Source of the DNA: Taklimakanibacter sp050251035
GTDB lineage: Bacteria > Pseudomonadota > Alphaproteobacteria > Rhizobiales > Aestuariivirgaceae
Direction: 5' to 3'
DNA length: 64,000 nucleotides
Assembly: GCA_050251035.1 (NCBI GenBank)
Contig: JBFWNN010000027.1
Span: forward strand, 8,232 to 72,231
The notes under the pieces are model-generated. The model saw only the letters and a list, made by a program, of their open reading frames with translations. It was not told the origin of the DNA and ran no database searches. Positions 7,869 through 16,520 of the stretch are shown here, piece by piece. Every line of letters starts with the position of its first letter. The stretch's first letter is position 1. The position numbers were made by a program, and so were the translations under genes.

Positions 7869-9563
7869 ATGCCGACTGCCGCCGACAAGACTTCGCAACT
7901 GTTCGAGCGCGCCAAGAGCCATCACCGCTCCGGCAATCTAACCGCCGCGATTGCAGACTATGAAGCCCTGCTCAAGGACGATGCGACGGATGCCGATTGC
8001 CTGGGCCTTCTGGCGATGGCGCTCCATCAGTCGGGCCAGCACGATCTTGCGCGCGACAAATGGCTCGAATGCCTGGCATTGCCCGCCGAGCCGCAGCTCC
8101 GGCTGCGCAATCTGAACAATTTCGTCGCCGCCCTGATTGCCGAGGACGTTGCGCCCGATGCGGCGACGGCAAAGCTGATTTCCGTGCCGGACTGGCCCGC
8201 GGCGCGCATCCCTTCGGCGCCGGAGAAGGATCTGATCATCTCCGCCGCCCGCGGCCTGTCACAGATCGGCAAGCGCGATGAAGCCCTCCGGCTGATCGAT
8301 GGCACGGCGCGATTTGCCGGCGATGATCTGATCTTTGCCAGGAATCTGGCCGAGATTCTGATCGCAGCCGGGCAAGCGGAAACGGCCCGGCAGTTGCTGG
8401 CGAAGAGCACCGGGGTGGACAAGGGCAAGAGCGGCGAATGGCTTCTGGCGCGCGCCGGGGCCGCTCATGCGGCGGGCAAATATGAGGAGGCCTTCGCGCT
8501 GACCAGAGAAGCTGCCGCCGCCTTGCCGGTGCATATCACCGCGGCGGAGCCCGGACAGCGCTACCTCATCGGCGTCATCAATCCGGCCCCTCCGATCGTC
8601 ACGACGATCATGTCGCCGCAGCTCTTTCACTTTTCCAACAATTCACCGGCCAACCTCGCCTGGAAGCACAACCACCTCTACCGGTTCTGGTCGGTTTTCC
8701 CGGAAACGCCGGGTGCCGCCGCTGCGGCGGACAAGCTGCCGCGTGCCGCTCTCATCCTCAACAACTGGGTCAATGGCGAGCGCCTGTCGACGCCGGATAC
8801 GCTCGAACTGGTTGCCGGATTCGCCGACCGTTTCGGATTGCCGGTGCTCAATCATCCGCGCCAGGCGGCGCTCGCCACGCGCCAGCGCAATGCCGAACGC
8901 CTGTCGGGCATTCCGGGGCTTGTGGTTCCGCGCTTAGCGCGCTTCCGCAATGAGCCGGAAAAACGCCAGCTTGTGATCCGCGCCATTGCCGACACGATCG
9001 GCTTTCCGGTCATCATCCGCGATCCCTTTCGGCAGATGGGCAAGGCAGCCGAGAAGATCGCTTCAGCCGAGGCGCTGGCAATATACCTCGCCGGCCAGGC
9101 CGCCACCCAGCTCTATGCCATCCAGTTCATCGACAACCCGCTTGCCGGCGGGCTCTTCCGCAAGATCCGCGCCGCGGTCATCGGCGATGAGGTGATCATC
9201 GCCCATGTTCATTTCGACGTGCGCTGGAACGTGCATCGCGAACGTGATGCGGCATCCGCGGTGGAGGTTTCAGTACCTCCGGGAGAACAGGCTTTTGCCC
9301 AATCGATCCTGTTCAAGCCTGACGAAGCACTGGGCCCGACTGGCATCGCGGCGTTGCGCGCGATCCGCGAGCGCATCCCACTCGACTTCTACGGGATTGA
9401 TTTCGACATCCTGCCCGATGGCAGGCTGGTTTTCTTTGAAGCCAATGCGGCGATGAATGTCAGCATGACCGGCCAGAAGAGCAAAGGGGTCGCGCCCATA
9501 CGTGCCCGGATGCGCGAAGCATTCCACCGCCTGATCCGCAGAACCGCCGGTTCGGCCAAATAA
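7869..9563 (+). CDS. TPR protein with C-terminal ATP-grasp-like domain
   Basis: A 564-residue two-part protein. Residues about 1-200 are helical repeats of TPR character (LFERAKSHHRSGNLTAAIADYEAL, CLGLLAMALHQSGQHDLARD). From about 280 onward the layout resembles ATP-grasp ligases: NWVNGERL, IPGLVVPRLARF, GFPVIIRDPFRQMGKAAEKI and the C-terminal LDFYGIDFDILPDGRLVFFE ending in ANAAMNV, where D...E.N would bind Mg-ATP. Such enzymes join a carboxylate to an amine or thiol. No substrate is evident. It ends in a shared hairpin and lies directly behind the tct genes, so it may act on the imported carboxylate or its product; that is inference. Confidence 0.72.
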   Translation: MPTAADKTSQLFERAKSHHRSGNLTAAIADYEALLKDDATDADCLGLLAMALHQSGQHDLARDKWLECLALPAEPQLRLRNLNNFVAALIAEDVAPDAATAKLISVPDWPAARIPSAPEKDLIISAARGLSQIGKRDEALRLIDGTARFAGDDLIFARNLAEILIAAGQAETARQLLAKSTGVDKGKSGEWLLARAGAAHAAGKYEEAFALTREAAAALPVHITAAEPGQRYLIGVINPAPPIVTTIMSPQLFHFSNNSPANLAWKHNHLYRFWSVFPETPGAAAAADKLPRAALILNNWVNGERLSTPDTLELVAGFADRFGLPVLNHPRQAALATRQRNAERLSGIPGLVVPRLARFRNEPEKRQLVIRAIADTIGFPVIIRDPFRQMGKAAEKIASAEALAIYLAGQAATQLYAIQFIDNPLAGGLFRKIRAAVIGDEVIIAHVHFDVRWNVHRERDAASAVEVSVPPGEQAFAQSILFKPDEALGPTGIAALRAIRERIPLDFYGIDFDILPDGRLVFFEANAAMNVSMTGQKSKGVAPIRARMREAFHRLIRRTAGSAK

Positions 9564-9585
9564 AAAAGGCCCCCTACGGGGCCTT
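9561..9585 (-). terminator. Intrinsic terminator for the outer-membrane protein gene
   Basis: An 8-bp stem, AAGGCCCC and GGGGCCTT (9566-9573 and 9578-9585), around a CTAC loop. Read on the minus strand it is followed by a run of six T residues (plus-strand A at 9562-9567), which fits a Rho-independent terminator for the gene ending at 9605. The same hairpin follows the plus-strand gene that stops at 9563, but without a T run. Confidence 0.8.
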
Positions 9586-9604
9586 ATGATGCGCTGTCTT
9601 CGTC

Positions 9605-10327
9605 TCAGAAGTGGAAGTTCACGCCGATGCGGGCGATGAAAATGTCTTCCAGCTTGATGAAATCGCCGATCTCGGAATCTTCGGTGATGAACTCGGTGTC
9701 TTCCTTGTCGTCGAAGATCAGATAGAGGGCTTCTGCCTTGATGCTCCAATTCTCGTCGAAGGCATACTCAGCGCCGCCGCCAACGGCAAATCCGATATCA
9801 TCAAGATCGACCTTGCCGGTCGCGTTGCCACCGCCATCGCCGTCATCTACTTCGAATTTGGTGTCGGTCCAGGCCACGCCGGCAGTGCCGAAAAGAAGGA
9901 AATTATCCATAGCGAAACCGGCTCGGGCACGCAGCGTGGCAACAAAGTCGGTATCGAACGAGACCTGCTCGCCTTCGAAATTTGTTAGTTCCTCATCCCA
10001 GTTGACGAAGGACACGTCACCTTCGATGCCGAGAACGAAATTGTTGATCTGCAAGTTATAGCCAGCCTGGAGACCGCCCAGGAAACCGTCGTCCTTCAGC
10101 TTGAAGGCACCTTCGCCACCGTCAAGGAAATCAAGACCGGGCACTGCATCTTCCGTCTGGTAGCTGCCCTTGAGGTCGATCCAGCCCCAGCCGACATGGC
10201 CGCCGACATAAAGGCCGGTCCAGTCATGCATATAAGGCTGCTCGACATCGGCCGCCATGACCGCACCGCTGAGGGCTGTCGAAAAGAAGAAACCGACTGT
10301 GAGTGCCGAAAGGCGCCGCGAAATCAT
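9605..10327 (-). CDS. Outer-membrane beta-barrel protein, Omp25/31 type
   Basis: A 240-residue outer-membrane protein. The signal peptide is MISRRLSALTVGFFFSTALS, cleaved near VMA-ADV. The mature N-terminus HDWTGLYVGGHVGWGW is the hallmark of the rhizobial/Brucella Omp25-Omp31 group. Eight amphipathic strands follow, with glycine-rich turns (GGGAEYAF, GDGGGNATG) and a terminal aromatic strand IARIGVNFHF that fits a BAM recognition signal. The loops are strongly acidic. The reading frame stays open far upstream, but the start at 10327 is set by the signal peptide. A direct-repeat motif lies about 70-85 bp upstream. Confidence 0.9.
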   Translation of the reverse strand: MISRRLSALTVGFFFSTALSGAVMAADVEQPYMHDWTGLYVGGHVGWGWIDLKGSYQTEDAVPGLDFLDGGEGAFKLKDDGFLGGLQAGYNLQINNFVLGIEGDVSFVNWDEELTNFEGEQVSFDTDFVATLRARAGFAMDNFLLFGTAGVAWTDTKFEVDDGDGGGNATGKVDLDDIGFAVGGGAEYAFDENWSIKAEALYLIFDDKEDTEFITEDSEIGDFIKLEDIFIARIGVNFHF

Positions 10328-10394
10328 GATGTCCCCGCATCCCGTCACTGAGAACGACCCAAAGTCAAAATCCCACAGTACGGGCGTCGGGACT

Positions 10395-10410
10395 ATGACT
10401 TTTATGCAAC
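10395..10410 (-). promoter_or_regulatory. Direct-repeat motif GTTGC-N6-GTCAT upstream of the barrel gene
   Basis: On the minus strand GTTGC (10410-10406) and GTCAT (10399-10395) lie 11 bp apart, in the same arrangement as the copies at 40648, 40724 and 44176. It is about 68 bp upstream of the ATG at 10327. The helical spacing fits tandem binding by an OmpR/PhoB-type response regulator, but no regulator is identified. Confidence 0.4.
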
Positions 10411-10467
10411 ACTGGAAATAATTTTGCAGCGGCGGCCCCTTCGGCCCCACACTACATAAATAGCTGA

Positions 10468-11286
10468 TTAATATGGGTTTTTCCAGCCCCAGGCTTGGAA
10501 GATGCGCGGCAGGGAGACGATCGTGTCGGGGCGCCGGTTGAAGTCCTCGAGCTCCCGGCTGATGCGGGCGATTTCCTCGGCGCTGGCGATGCCCTCGGCC
10601 TCGAGCCCGTCGGCGATCGCGGCGAAGGTCAGGGTCGCCACCTCTTTCGCCCCGCCTTGGCGCGAGAAGGGTTGGACCACCGTCGTCTGCACATCCTTGA
10701 AGCCCGCCGTCTCGAGCACGAGGTCCAGGCTGCGGCCGATGAGGGGATTGCCGCCGCGCCGCCGCGACAGAGCCATGTAGAGCTCGGCATAGGCCACGAT
10801 GGTCGGCGAGTCGGGATGGGAAAAATGCCCGGCGATGTCGATGTCCTCCACCAGGATCATCCCGCCCGGTTTCAGCGCCGCCATCGCCTGGGCCAGCAGC
10901 GCCTGGGGCTCGGCGAGATGGGTGAGGATGAAGCGCGCATAGACGAGATCGACATCCTTGATCGGCCATGGTTTCGCGACATCGATCGCCTCGAATGTGA
11001 CATGGGCGATCCCTTGCTCCTGGGCCCCGGCGCGCGCCCAGGCCAGTTTCTCCGCATCGAGATCTATGCCCATGACCCGGCCGTCCGGCCCGACGCGGCG
11101 CGCCAAGGCGAACGTCACATCGCCACCGCCACAGCCGACATCGACGGCGGTGCGTCCGCTGAGCGGTCCGGCCCGGTCCAGATGCCACTCGGTTGTCGGC
11201 GCCAGCACACCGGCGAGGACGGCAAGGCGGGCGCGTCCGGTTTTCCCGCCCTTGATCGGGTAGGCCTTCAGAGCGTCAGTGGTCAT
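10468..11286 (-). CDS. Class I SAM-dependent methyltransferase (UbiE/Methyltransf_11-like)
   Basis: A methyltransferase of 272 residues from the ATG at 11286. The ATG at 11295 abuts the purine-rich GAGAAGG, leaving no spacer, whereas the one at 11286 has a 9-nt spacer. Canonical motifs are present: TAVDVGCGGGDVTFALARR (motif I), GIDLDAEKLAWARA (motif II), DLVYARFILTHL (motif III) and LKPGGMILVEDIDIAG. The substrate is unknown; the resemblance is to small-molecule C/O-methyltransferases. It ends 141 bp before the start of the outer-membrane barrel gene on the same strand. Confidence 0.82.
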   Translation of the reverse strand: MTTDALKAYPIKGGKTGRARLAVLAGVLAPTTEWHLDRAGPLSGRTAVDVGCGGGDVTFALARRVGPDGRVMGIDLDAEKLAWARAGAQEQGIAHVTFEAIDVAKPWPIKDVDLVYARFILTHLAEPQALLAQAMAALKPGGMILVEDIDIAGHFSHPDSPTIVAYAELYMALSRRRGGNPLIGRSLDLVLETAGFKDVQTTVVQPFSRQGGAKEVATLTFAAIADGLEAEGIASAEEIARISRELEDFNRRPDTIVSLPRIFQAWGWKNPY

Positions 11287-11314
11287 GCCGGCCATCCTTC
11301 TCGGGTGGGCTACG

Positions 11315-12910
11315 CTACACCTGCTTCTGGTAATCCTTCACATCGGCAAAGGCGATCTTGGGCCAGCGCTCCTGCTCATATTGCAGAAGGAATGCGCTGC
11401 CGGCCAGGAAGACCGGCGCCTGGTCGAGATCATGCGCCATGCCGGACCGGTTCGCCTCGATGAACCGCTCGAGCTCCTGGCCGTCGTCGGAGGATATCCA
11501 GCGGCAGATCGAGAAGCGCGGCGTCTCATAGGCGATCGGCAGGCCATATTCGCTCTGCAGGCGCTCGGCCAGCACGTCGAGCTGCAGGGCGCCGACGACG
11601 CCCACCATGGCATTCGATCCGTCATAAGGCAGGAAGAGCTGCACCACGCCCTCTTCCGCCATCTGCTGCAGCGCCTCGCGCAATTTCTTCGCCTTCATCG
11701 CGTCCTGCAATTTGATGCGGCGCAGGATTTCCGGCGCGAAGCTCGGCACGCCGCGAAACACCAGGTCCTCGCCTTCGGTGAGCGTGTCGCCGATGCGCAA
11801 GGTGCCGTGATTGGGAATGCCGACGACGTCGCCGGCATAGGCCTCGTCCGCCAAAGCGCGGTCCTGGGCGAAGAAGAATTGCGGCGCCGACAGGCTCATC
11901 GGCTTGGCGGTGCGCACCAGCTTCACCTTCATGCCGCGCTCGAGCTTGCCGGAGCAGACGCGCAGGAAGGCGATGCGGTCGCGGTGATTGGGATCCATAT
12001 TGGCCTGGATCTTGAACACGAAGCCCGTCATCTTGGGCTCGTTCGCCTCGACCATGCGGCTTGCGGCCTGCTGGCTCCGCGGCGAGGGCGCATAGCTGCC
12101 GAGCCCGTTGATGAGGTCGCGCACGCCGTAATTCCTGAGCGCCGAGCCCCAGAAGACCGGCGTCAGATGGCCTTCGCGGAAAGACGTGAGATCGAAGGGC
12201 TTGGACGCCTCGCGCGCCAGGAGCACTTCCTCCTGGAAGGACTTCACTTCGTCGGCGGGCAGGAGGCTCGTCACCGCCGGATCGTCAGGCCCAGAGACCT
12301 GTCTCGGCGTCTCCTCTTCGTCCAGGCCGCGCACCGCGTTGCGGGCGAGGTCGTAAGTGCCGGCGAAGCTCCGCGCCCGCCCGACCGGCCAGGTCATCGG
12401 CGTGACATCGAGGGCGAGGGTCTTCTCGATCTCGTCCAAGAGGTCGAAGGGATCGCGCGCCTCGCGGTCCATCTTGTTGATGAAGGTGACGATCGGGATA
12501 TCGCGCAGGCGGCAGACCTCGAACAATTTGCGGGTGCGCGCCTCGATGCCCTTGGCGGCGTCGATCACCATGATCGCGGAATCGACCGCGGTCAGGGTGC
12601 GGTAGGTGTCCTCGGAGAAGTCGGCATGGCCCGGCGTGTCGAGCAGGTTGAAGACATGGCCGCCATATTCGAAGGTCATGACCGAGGTCACGACCGAGAT
12701 GCCGCGCTGGCGCTCGATCGCCATCCAGTCGGAGCGGGTCGAGATGCGGTTCTTCTTGGCCTTGACCTCGCCGGCGAGCTGGATCGCCCCGCCGAATAGC
12801 AGCAGCTTCTCGGTCAAGGTGGTCTTGCCGGCGTCGGGATGCGAGATGACCGCGAAGGTGCGGCGCCGCGCCGCTTCCGTCGCTGCGGCGGATTTTTGCG
12901 AAATATCCAT
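11315..12910 (-). CDS. prfC: Peptide chain release factor 3
   Basis: A 531-residue translational GTPase that recycles class I release factors from the ribosome. The G-domain motifs are ISHPDAGKTTLTEKLLL (G1), LLDTPGHADFSEDTY (G3) and TFINKMDREARDP (G4). RQRGISVVTSVMTF marks switch I. The C-terminal RF3-specific region includes VGALQLDVLAERLQSEYG. The ATG at 12910 (MDISQKS) gives the usual RF3 length; an ATG at 12943 would add 11 residues. It diverges from sdhC. Confidence 0.95.
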   Translation of the reverse strand: MDISQKSAAATEAARRRTFAVISHPDAGKTTLTEKLLLFGGAIQLAGEVKAKKNRISTRSDWMAIERQRGISVVTSVMTFEYGGHVFNLLDTPGHADFSEDTYRTLTAVDSAIMVIDAAKGIEARTRKLFEVCRLRDIPIVTFINKMDREARDPFDLLDEIEKTLALDVTPMTWPVGRARSFAGTYDLARNAVRGLDEEETPRQVSGPDDPAVTSLLPADEVKSFQEEVLLAREASKPFDLTSFREGHLTPVFWGSALRNYGVRDLINGLGSYAPSPRSQQAASRMVEANEPKMTGFVFKIQANMDPNHRDRIAFLRVCSGKLERGMKVKLVRTAKPMSLSAPQFFFAQDRALADEAYAGDVVGIPNHGTLRIGDTLTEGEDLVFRGVPSFAPEILRRIKLQDAMKAKKLREALQQMAEEGVVQLFLPYDGSNAMVGVVGALQLDVLAERLQSEYGLPIAYETPRFSICRWISSDDGQELERFIEANRSGMAHDLDQAPVFLAGSAFLLQYEQERWPKIAFADVKDYQKQV

Positions 12911-13038
12911 GATTTGGGGCTCTTTTGCCCGGCCTCCTAGCATCTCAGGGCTGCCATGTCACCCCTGGCCATCCCGATCATTGCAGTGCAGCATGGACCG
13001 GGTTAATAAGACCTCCAGCATGAGACCAAACAAGACCA

Positions 13039-13443
13039 ATGGCTGAGACACATACCGACAAGCGGCCCTTGTCGCCGCATCTCCAGATATACCGGCCGAT
13101 GCTGACCATGATGATGTCCATCGTGCACCGCATCACCGGCGCGGGCCTCTATTTCGGCATCATCCTCCTCGTCTGGTGGCTGCTCGCGGCGGCGATCTCG
13201 CCCGACTATTTCGCCATGGTGCAGGGCTTCTTCGGCCATTGGTTCGGCAAGCTCATCCTCTTCGGCTTCACCTGGGCCCTCCTCCACCACATGTTGGGCG
13301 GCCTGCGCCATCTCCTGTGGGACACCGGCCACGGCTTCAAGCTCACCACCGTCGAGTGGCTCGCCCGCGCCAATCTCGCTTTGTCGATCATCGGGACCCT
13401 CGCCCTCTGGCTCGGCGTCTATCTGGCGAGGGGCACGCTATGA
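13039..13443 (+). CDS. sdhC: Succinate dehydrogenase cytochrome b556 subunit
   Basis: A 134-residue membrane anchor of complex II with three membrane helices, binding ubiquinone and one side of haem b. Signatures are RPLSPHLQIYRPMLT, MSIVHRITGAGLYFG (the conserved S..HR.TG) and the haem-ligand region LLHHMLGGLRHLLWD. It is the first gene of sdhCDAB. Its TGA overlaps the ATG of sdhD (ATGA). Confidence 0.95.
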   Translation: MAETHTDKRPLSPHLQIYRPMLTMMMSIVHRITGAGLYFGIILLVWWLLAAAISPDYFAMVQGFFGHWFGKLILFGFTWALLHHMLGGLRHLLWDTGHGFKLTTVEWLARANLALSIIGTLALWLGVYLARGTL

Positions 13444-13811
13444 GAACACCGCTCGGCACCGTATTGGGCCTCGGCTCCGCCAAAGCCGGCACCGAGCATT
13501 GGTGGCTGCAACGCGTCACCGCGGTCGCCAACATCCCGCTGGTCATCTTCCTCATCCTCTTCATCCTGTGCCATCTGGGCGTCGACCGCGCTGGCCTGAT
13601 AGCCAGCGTCAAGCACCCGCTCATCGCCATCGGCCTCGTCCTCTCCTTCCTCTCCATTTTGTGGCACATGCGCCTCGGCATGCAGACCGTCATCGAGGAC
13701 TATGTGCATGGCGGCTGGCGCGTGCCCTTGCTCCTCGCCAATCTCTTCTTCACCACCGCCTTGGGAATCGCCGCCCTCTATGCGATCCTGTCTTTAAGCT
13801 TCGGAGCCTGA
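13440..13811 (+). CDS. sdhD: Succinate dehydrogenase hydrophobic membrane anchor
   Basis: A 123-residue, three-helix partner of SdhC in complex II. The start is the ATG at 13440 (MRTPLGTVLGLGSAKAGTEH), overlapping the sdhC stop. The frame is open further upstream, but those residues are a shadow of sdhC. The haem and quinone region is SILWHMRLGMQTVIEDYVHG. Alphaproteobacterial SdhD proteins share the opening LGSAK.GT.HWW.QR.TA. Confidence 0.94.
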   Translation: MRTPLGTVLGLGSAKAGTEHWWLQRVTAVANIPLVIFLILFILCHLGVDRAGLIASVKHPLIAIGLVLSFLSILWHMRLGMQTVIEDYVHGGWRVPLLLANLFFTTALGIAALYAILSLSFGA

Positions 13812-13815
13812 GCGC

Positions 13816-15660
13816 ATGGCCGCGCCCAAAACCAACGGATCAGCCGCGCCCAAGTCCTTCGCGATCGGCGACCGCGCCTATCCGGTCACCGATCACAGTT
13901 TCGACGTGCTGGTCGTCGGCGCCGGCGGCTCGGGCCTCAGGGCCACGCTCGGCGCCTCGCAGTCGGGCCTCAGGACCGCCTGCATCTCGAAGGTCTTCCC
14001 CACCCGCTCGCACACGGTCGCCGCGCAAGGCGGCATCGCCGCCTCGCTCGGCAATATGGGCCCCGACAACTGGCGCTGGCACATGTATGACACGGTCAAG
14101 GGCGCCGACTGGCTGGGCGACCAGGACGCCATCGAATATATGTGCCGCAACGCGCCCGTCGCCGTCTATGAGCTCGAGCATTTCGGCATGCCCTTCTCGC
14201 GCACCGAAGAGGGCACGATCTATCAGCGTCCCTTCGGCGGCCATATGATGAATTTCGGCGACGGCCCGCCGGTGCAGCGCACCTGCGCCGTCGCCGACCG
14301 CACCGGCCATGCCATGCTGCATACGCTCTATGGCCAGTCGCTGCGCTATTCGGCCGAGTTCTTCATCGAATATTTCGCCCTCGACCTCATCATGGAGGAC
14401 GGCGCCTGCCGCGGCGTGATGGCGATCAGCCTGGAAGACGGCTCTATCCATCGCATCCGTGCCCACCGCACCATCCTCGCCACCGGCGGCTATGGCCGGG
14501 CCTATTTCTCCGCCACCTCCGCCCATACCTGCACCGGCGACGGCAATGCCATGGTGCTGCGCGCCGGCCTTCCCTTGCAGGACATGGAATTCGTCCAGTT
14601 CCATCCGACCGGCGTCTATGGCGCGGGTGTCCTCATCACCGAGGGCGCGCGCGGCGAGGGCGGCTATCTCACCAATTCGGAAGGCGAGCGCTTCATGGAG
14701 CGTTACGCGCCCTCCGCCAAGGACCTCGCCTCGCGCGACGTCGTCTCGCGCTCGATGACCATCGAGATCCGCGAGGGCCGCGGCTTGGGACCCGAGAAGG
14801 ACCATATCCATCTCCATCTCGAACATCTCGACCCCAAGATCCTCGAGGAGCGCCTGCCCGGCATCAGCGAATCGGCCAAGATCTTCGCCAATGTCGACGT
14901 CACCCGCGATCCGATTCCGATCGTGCCGACGGTGCATTACAATATGGGCGGCGTGCCCACCAACTATCACGGCCAGGCGCTCGCCGGCGACCCGCAGGAT
15001 CCCGAAAAGGTCGTGCCGGGACTCTATGCGGTGGGCGAGGCCGCCTGCGTCTCCGTCCATGGCGCCAACCGTCTCGGCTCCAACTCGCTCATCGACCTCG
15101 TCGTCTTCGGCCGCGCCGCGGCGCTCAAATGCGCCGAGGAGATCGAGCCCAACACGCCGCATGCCGAATTGCCGAAGGACGCGGGCGAGGCTTCGGTCGC
15201 CAGGCTCGACCGCTTTCGCTTCGCCGACGGCGGCACGCCAACGGCGAAGCTGCGCGATCGCATGCAGCGCACCATGCAGAGCAACTGCGCGGTGTTCCGC
15301 ACCGGCGATATCCTCGCGGAAGGGGCCAGACTCATCGACGAGGTCTGGCGCGCGACCGACGACATCAAGGTCTCGGACCGCTCCCTGATCTGGAATTCCG
15401 ACCTGGTCGAGACGCTCGAATATGACAATCTGATCCTGCAGGCGGCGGTGACGGTCGAGGGCGCGCTCGCCCGCGCCGAGAGCCGCGGCGCCCATGCGCG
15501 CGAGGACTTCCCCGAGCGCGACGACAAGGACTGGATGAAGCACACGCTCTCCTGGGCCGACGACGCAGGGCGCAAGGTGCGCCTCGATTACCGCCCGGTG
15601 CACACCTACACCTTGTCCAACGACATCGCCTATATCAAGCCGAAGGCGCGGGTCTATTAG
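13816..15660 (+). CDS. sdhA: Succinate dehydrogenase flavoprotein subunit
   Basis: The 614-residue catalytic subunit that oxidises succinate to fumarate. The FAD-binding Rossmann motif VVGAGGSGLRA is at about 33-43, and the covalently flavinylated His66 lies in RSHTVAAQGGIAASLG. The substrate loop and catalytic Arg lie in the region HPTGVYGAGVLITEGARGEG, with HGANRLGSNSLIDLVVFGRA further on. The C-terminus has the usual RVRLDYRPVHTYT-like pattern and ends PKARVY. The gap after sdhD is 4 bp. Confidence 0.97.
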   Translation: MAAPKTNGSAAPKSFAIGDRAYPVTDHSFDVLVVGAGGSGLRATLGASQSGLRTACISKVFPTRSHTVAAQGGIAASLGNMGPDNWRWHMYDTVKGADWLGDQDAIEYMCRNAPVAVYELEHFGMPFSRTEEGTIYQRPFGGHMMNFGDGPPVQRTCAVADRTGHAMLHTLYGQSLRYSAEFFIEYFALDLIMEDGACRGVMAISLEDGSIHRIRAHRTILATGGYGRAYFSATSAHTCTGDGNAMVLRAGLPLQDMEFVQFHPTGVYGAGVLITEGARGEGGYLTNSEGERFMERYAPSAKDLASRDVVSRSMTIEIREGRGLGPEKDHIHLHLEHLDPKILEERLPGISESAKIFANVDVTRDPIPIVPTVHYNMGGVPTNYHGQALAGDPQDPEKVVPGLYAVGEAACVSVHGANRLGSNSLIDLVVFGRAAALKCAEEIEPNTPHAELPKDAGEASVARLDRFRFADGGTPTAKLRDRMQRTMQSNCAVFRTGDILAEGARLIDEVWRATDDIKVSDRSLIWNSDLVETLEYDNLILQAAVTVEGALARAESRGAHAREDFPERDDKDWMKHTLSWADDAGRKVRLDYRPVHTYTLSNDIAYIKPKARVY

Positions 15661-15674
15661 GAGTTACGATTGAG

Positions 15675-16451
15675 ATGGTCGCCTTCAGCCTTCCGCAGAA
15701 TTCCAAGGTCGATACCGGCAAGGCCTGGCCCAGGCCGGAAGGCGGCGACCTCAAGGAGTTCCGCATCTATCGCTGGTCGCCGGACGATCACCGCAATCCG
15801 CGCCTCGACACCTATCATGTCGATCTCAAATCCTGCGGACCGATGGTCCTCGACGCGCTCATCAAGATCAAGAACGAGCAGGATGCGACGCTGACCTTCC
15901 GGCGGTCGTGCCGCGAGGGCATTTGCGGCTCCTGCGCCATGAATATCGACGGCACCAACACGCTGGCGTGCCTCAAGTCGATCGTGGACGTGAAGGGGCC
16001 GGTCAAGATCTATCCCTTGCCGCATATGCCGGTGGTCAAGGACCTCGTCCCCGACATGACGCGCTTCTATGCCCAGCACCGCTCGATCGAGCCCTGGCTC
16101 AAGACCGTCACGCCGACGCCGCAGATCGAGTGGAAACAATCGCGCGCCGACCGCGAGAAGCTCGACGGGCTCTATGAGTGCATCCTGTGCGCCTGCTGCT
16201 CGACCTCGTGCCCGAGCTACTGGTGGAACGGCGAGCGCTATCTGGGCCCGGCCGTATTGTTGCAGGCCTATCGCTGGCTGATCGACAGCCGCGACGAGGC
16301 GACGGGCGAAAGGCTCGACAATCTGGAAGACCCGTTCCGGCTCTATCGCTGCCACACCATCATGAACTGCGCCAAGGCCTGCCCCAAGCATCTGAACCCG
16401 GCCAAGGCCATCGCCGAGATCAAGAAGATGATGGTCGAGCGCCGGCTCTGA
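15675..16451 (+). CDS. sdhB: Succinate dehydrogenase iron-sulfur subunit
   Basis: A 258-residue subunit that carries electrons from SdhA to the membrane part. All three cluster sites are complete: [2Fe-2S] in SCREGICGSCAMNIDGTNTL, [4Fe-4S] in CILCACCSTSCPSYWW, and [3Fe-4S] in CHTIMNCAKACPKHLNP. The ATG at 15675 lies 14 bp after sdhA, downstream of an AGGAG sequence at the sdhA stop. It ends the operon and is followed by a 12-bp perfect hairpin. Confidence 0.97.
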   Translation: MVAFSLPQNSKVDTGKAWPRPEGGDLKEFRIYRWSPDDHRNPRLDTYHVDLKSCGPMVLDALIKIKNEQDATLTFRRSCREGICGSCAMNIDGTNTLACLKSIVDVKGPVKIYPLPHMPVVKDLVPDMTRFYAQHRSIEPWLKTVTPTPQIEWKQSRADREKLDGLYECILCACCSTSCPSYWWNGERYLGPAVLLQAYRWLIDSRDEATGERLDNLEDPFRLYRCHTIMNCAKACPKHLNPAKAIAEIKKMMVERRL

Positions 16452-16453
16452 TT

Positions 16454-16480
16454 GCCTCGCCCCGCGCAGCGGGGCGAGGC
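16454..16480. terminator. Strong hairpin between convergent sdhB and ABC permease genes
   Basis: A perfect 12-bp stem (GCCTCGCCCCGC and GCGGGGCGAGGC at 16454-16465 and 16469-16480) with a GCA loop. It starts two bases after the sdhB stop. There is no clear T tract on either side, so it may stabilise the 3' end or act with Rho rather than as a classical intrinsic terminator. Confidence 0.6.
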
Positions 16481-16520
16481 AGGGGCCCTTTGCGACGCAA
16501 TGGGACGGTGAGGGGCGCCT

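Noticed and set aside
10328..11188. Upstream extension of the barrel protein frame to 527 codons
   Set aside because: The part before the signal peptide overlaps the methyltransferase in another frame and crosses the terminator-like and promoter region.
13840..15603. A 587-codon open frame on the minus strand opposite sdhA
   Set aside because: Shadow of sdhA; no motifs, and the amino-acid make-up is Arg/His/Gly-rich as expected of antisense frames.
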